NCBI GenBank assembly: GCA_020058315.1
Contig: JAGVEK010000216.1
Span: 1-9,339 of the forward strand
Length of the DNA stretch: 9,339 nt
Reading direction: 5' to 3'
Origin: Candidatus Zixiibacteriota bacterium
GTDB taxonomy: Bacteria; Zixibacteria; MSB-5A5; WJJR01
The notes below the pieces were generated by a model that was not told the DNA's origin, did not search any database, and saw only the letters and a list, made by a program, of their open reading frames with translations. The position numbers and the translations under genes were made by a program. Below are positions 6,890-9,339 of this stretch, one piece after another (the stretch's first letter is position 1; every line of letters begins with the position of its first letter).

Positions 6890-7360
6890 ATGCGAGATGC
6901 GGTACTCAGCAAGGTTCTTGCCCTCCAATCTCTCTCCTTAGCCGAGCTCCGGCAGCAATACCTACAGTGCTTTCCTGACGAGAAGGTCGTCCCATCGAAC
7001 AAGGCGTACCTCCAGCGTCGCCTAGCCCACTGTCTCCAGGAACTTGCCTTCGGTGGGTTATCCCAACAGGCAGAAGAGCGTCTGGAGCAGCTCACCCAGC
7101 AGTACGATCCCATCAACCGCAAGCCTGAAAAGCGCGCGCCCTCTCCTGGAATCGAAGTGAGCGGCTCCAAGCCTCTACGAGACCGCCGCCTCCCCATCCC
7201 CGGCACCATCCTCACCAAGGTTTACAAAGGCACTCCCTTCCAGGTCAAAGCCCTTGAGAAGAGCTTTGAGTTTCAAGGCAAGACCTACCGGTCGCTCACC
7301 GCTATCGCCAAGATCATCACCGGCATGCATTGGAACGGCTACCTCTTCTTCGGGCTATGA
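6890..7360 (+). CDS. DUF2924-domain protein, recombinase partner
   Basis: This 156-aa protein matches the DUF2924 family. Seen: an N-terminal helical half (about 5-75) with LSLAELRQQY; a linker ending in RDRRLPIPGTILTKVYKG at 97-113; and the C-terminal signature YRSLTAIAKIITGMHWNG at 133-150, ending FFGL at 153-156. No catalytic motif or membrane segment is visible, and the protein is basic in its second half. Known: DUF2924 genes very often sit directly upstream of large serine recombinases in mobile elements; the molecular role is uncharacterised. A recombination directionality or DNA-binding helper is a reasonable guess only. The stop codon overlaps the recombinase start as ATGA, so the two are almost certainly translated together. 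It is separated from the DUF262 gene by 143 nt and has a different base composition, indicating a new transcription or element unit. Confidence 0.87.
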   Translation: MRDAVLSKVLALQSLSLAELRQQYLQCFPDEKVVPSNKAYLQRRLAHCLQELAFGGLSQQAEERLEQLTQQYDPINRKPEKRAPSPGIEVSGSKPLRDRRLPIPGTILTKVYKGTPFQVKALEKSFEFQGKTYRSLTAIAKIITGMHWNGYLFFGL

Positions 7361-9339
7361 GCACCAACGGCCATCCCGCGAAGCAGCCCATCCGCTGCGC
7401 CATCTACACCCGCAAGTCCACCAGCGAAGGCTTGGAGCAGGAGTTCACCTCGCTGGACGCGCAGCGGGAGGGTGCGCTCCACTTTATTGCCAGCCAGAAA
7501 ACGGAGGGCTGGGTGGCGGTGCCGGAGTGCTATGATGACGGCGGTTTCACCGGAGCCAATCTGGACCGGCCCGCCCTGAAGAAACTCCTGGCCGACATCA
7601 GAGAAGGCCGGATCGACTGCGTGGTCGTCTACAAGGTGGACCGGCTCTCCCGCTCCCTGCTGGATTTCACCCGCCTGCTAGGGCTCTTCGAACAGCACAA
7701 AGTCGCCTTCGTCTCAGTCACCCAGCAGTTCAACACGAATACCTCCATGGGACGACTGACGCTGAACATCCTGCTCTCCTTCGCCCAGTTCGAGCGGGAG
7801 CTCATCAGCGAGCGGACGAAGGACAAGATGGCCGCCGCCCGCAAGAAAGGCAAATGGACCGGCGGCCAGCCGATCCTCGGCTACACCGTGGATCAGGCCA
7901 CCAAGAAACTGCTCATCGATGACCAGGAAGCCGCACTCGTGCGGCGAATCTTCGAGCGCTACCTGGCAGATCGTTCGCTCCTCGCGGTCACCAAGTGGCT
8001 CAACGCCCAGAATCTCCTGACGAAGCGACATCTGACGCGCAAAGGCAAGCGGCTCGGCGGGGTGCCGTTTAAGATCACCCACATCCAGGCGATACTGAAG
8101 AACGTTCTCTACACCGGGAAGGTCGCCTACGGCGGCCAGCTTTATCCCGCCCAGCACGATCCCATCATCAGCCAGGAGCTGTTTGCCAGGGCCCAAGCCG
8201 TCCTGGCCGAGAATCGCCAGATCCGCCGCCTGGCCAGCAATACCAAGCAGTTCGGCCTGCTCATGCAACGGCTGGTCTGTCAGGCCTGCCAGTGTGCGAT
8301 GTTCCACACGTACACCGCCAAGGACCACCGCCGCTACCGCTACTACGTCTGCACCAATGCCCAGAAACGGGGCTACGAGGGCTGCCCCACGCGCTCCGTC
8401 AACGCCCAGGCCATGGAGGAGGCGGTGGTGGCTTGCCTGAGGCAGCTCGCCCAGGAGCCCCAGCGCCAGGCGCAGGCGCTGGAGCGGCTGAATGCCCATC
8501 TCAAGGGCCAGAGCTCCCGGTTGGAGCAGCAGATCAAGCAGGCAGAGGAGCAGGCTCGAAGCCTCAGAGTCCAGATCGAGGCGGTGAAGCGAGATCTCAA
8601 CGCTGGCCGTGGGGACGAGCCAGGCCTTCAGGCGTCCCTGAAGAGCCTGGTCACTGCACTTGAGGACATGGAGCGAGCACTTTCAGACCTGCGGGTGGCC
8701 GCCGCTCAAGCGCATGAGCAGCAACTGGGCCAGCAGGAGCTCCAGGAAGCTCTGATCGTGGCATCTCCTGCTTGGGAGGAGCTGTTTCCCCAACTGAAGC
8801 GCCGGGTCCTAGAGCGCCTGCTGGACCGGGTGGAGTACGACGGCTCCACCAAGCGGCTGGCCCTGATACTCAGCACCAAGGGCGTCCAGCTGCTCCGGGC
8901 AGAGCTTCAGGGGGTGGCGGAGGGCGAGGCACAACCGAAGGGTCAAGCGGCCACGATGCGCTTCGAATTCCCAGTGGAGCTAAAGCCGGTGAACCTTAAG
9001 AGGGCTAAGCAGGCGGTGTCTTCCCACAAGCCGCTGCCGGGTATTGTACGGAGCCTGGTGCTCGGCCATCAGCTGCAGCGCTGCCTCAAGGATGGGCAGG
9101 CGCGCTCCTTTAAACAGGTAGGCCAGTGGCTCCACTTGAGCCATGCCCGGGTGAGCCAGCTGCTGAGCCTGACCCTCTTAGCGCCGGAGATTCAGGAGGA
9201 GATGCTGCTAGCTCAGGAGACCAGCCGCCTCAGGCTCACCGAGCAGTGGGTGCGGCAAATCGCCTCAGAGCCGGACTGGGATAAGCAACGCGCTCACTGG
9301 AAGGCACTCCTGGAGCGATCGGAGAGCCAACATCAGTTA
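7357..9339 (+). CDS. Large serine recombinase, 3' end beyond the window
   Basis: Frame 1 is open for 661 codons to the last base. The product should catalyse site-specific integration, excision or inversion through a covalent 5'-phosphoserine intermediate. Seen: a resolvase catalytic domain (about 12-160) with YTRKS at 17-21 (Ser21 the likely nucleophile), YDDGGFTG at 59-66, YKVDRLSR at 92-99 and FAQFERELISERT at 142-154; a Recombinase domain (about 170-290); a zinc ribbon with Cys308, Cys311, Cys332 and Cys343; a long Gln/Glu-rich coiled coil (about 355-475); and a C-terminal HTH-like segment (about 584-615, HARVSQLLSLTLLAPEIQEE). Known: in large serine integrases the zinc ribbon reads att sites and the coiled coil controls direction. 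All catalytic landmarks are intact, so it is probably active. The ATG overlaps the DUF2924 stop and has no Shine-Dalgarno of its own, pointing to translational coupling. Sampled GC reaches about 72%. Confidence 0.92.
   Translation, partial: MSTNGHPAKQPIRCAIYTRKSTSEGLEQEFTSLDAQREGALHFIASQKTEGWVAVPECYDDGGFTGANLDRPALKKLLADIREGRIDCVVVYKVDRLSRSLLDFTRLLGLFEQHKVAFVSVTQQFNTNTSMGRLTLNILLSFAQFERELISERTKDKMAAARKKGKWTGGQPILGYTVDQATKKLLIDDQEAALVRRIFERYLADRSLLAVTKWLNAQNLLTKRHLTRKGKRLGGVPFKITHIQAILKNVLYTGKVAYGGQLYPAQHDPIISQELFARAQAVLAENRQIRRLASNTKQFGLLMQRLVCQACQCAMFHTYTAKDHRRYRYYVCTNAQKRGYEGCPTRSVNAQAMEEAVVACLRQLAQEPQRQAQALERLNAHLKGQSSRLEQQIKQAEEQARSLRVQIEAVKRDLNAGRGDEPGLQASLKSLVTALEDMERALSDLRVAAAQAHEQQLGQQELQEALIVASPAWEELFPQLKRRVLERLLDRVEYDGSTKRLALILSTKGVQLLRAELQGVAEGEAQPKGQAATMRFEFPVELKPVNLKRAKQAVSSHKPLPGIVRSLVLGHQLQRCLKDGQARSFKQVGQWLHLSHARVSQLLSLTLLAPEIQEEMLLAQETSRLRLTEQWVRQIASEPDWDKQRAHWKALLERSESQHQL

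Noticed and set aside
7714..8499. Open frame of 261 codons on the minus strand inside the recombinase
   Set aside because: It is antisense to well-conserved recombinase and zinc-ribbon coding sequence. A Leu/Gly/Ala-rich shadow frame is expected in DNA of this GC content.
1..9339. tRNA, rRNA or CRISPR array
   Set aside because: Non-coding gaps are only 82 and 143 nt and contain no regularly spaced repeats or tRNA-like cloverleaf; the remainder is coding.

Overview
The window holds six genes, all on the + strand. Two of them run off the window edges: the 5' part of the first and the 3' end of the last are missing. The sequence is bacterial. The R-M and recombinase blocks are moderately GC-rich, and short Shine-Dalgarno sites and tightly packed operons are visible. 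The phylum cannot be fixed from this. DUF2924/large serine recombinase pairs are familiar from proteobacterial and other environmental genomes, but that is only a hint. The whole window reads as accessory DNA: a defence island next to a site-specific recombination module.

Region 1 (1-4790) is a two-gene restriction-modification operon of Type III-like architecture. It has a large SF2 helicase-endonuclease (Res-like, 5' truncated) followed 2 nt later by an 879-aa beta-class adenine methyltransferase (Mod-like). The gene order is res then mod. The endonuclease has a PD...E-x-S arrangement in place of the usual D/E-x-K. The middle of mod, where the target recognition domain should lie, is clearly AT-richer than its flanks.

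Region 2 (4873-6746) is a compact pair: an FRG-domain protein and a short DUF262 (ParB-like) protein. They are joined by a 1-nt TAATG stop/start overlap. By hand counts on sample lines the pair is about 38-45% GC, against about 53-68% in the flanking genes, so it looks like a separately acquired cassette. The tight coupling of an FRG protein to a stand-alone DUF262 protein lacking a recognisable HNH/DUF1524 nuclease half is the best candidate here for a poorly described defence module.

Region 3 (6747-6889) is a 143-nt junction with three short inverted repeats. One of them overlaps the ribosome binding site of the next gene.

Region 4 (6890-9339) is a DUF2924 gene coupled by ATGA to a large serine recombinase. 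The recombinase has a catalytic resolvase domain, a Recombinase domain, a Cys4 zinc ribbon, a long coiled coil and a C-terminal helix-turn-helix-like segment. This module probably mobilises, or once mobilised, the neighbouring DNA. Neither attachment site can be identified in this window alone.
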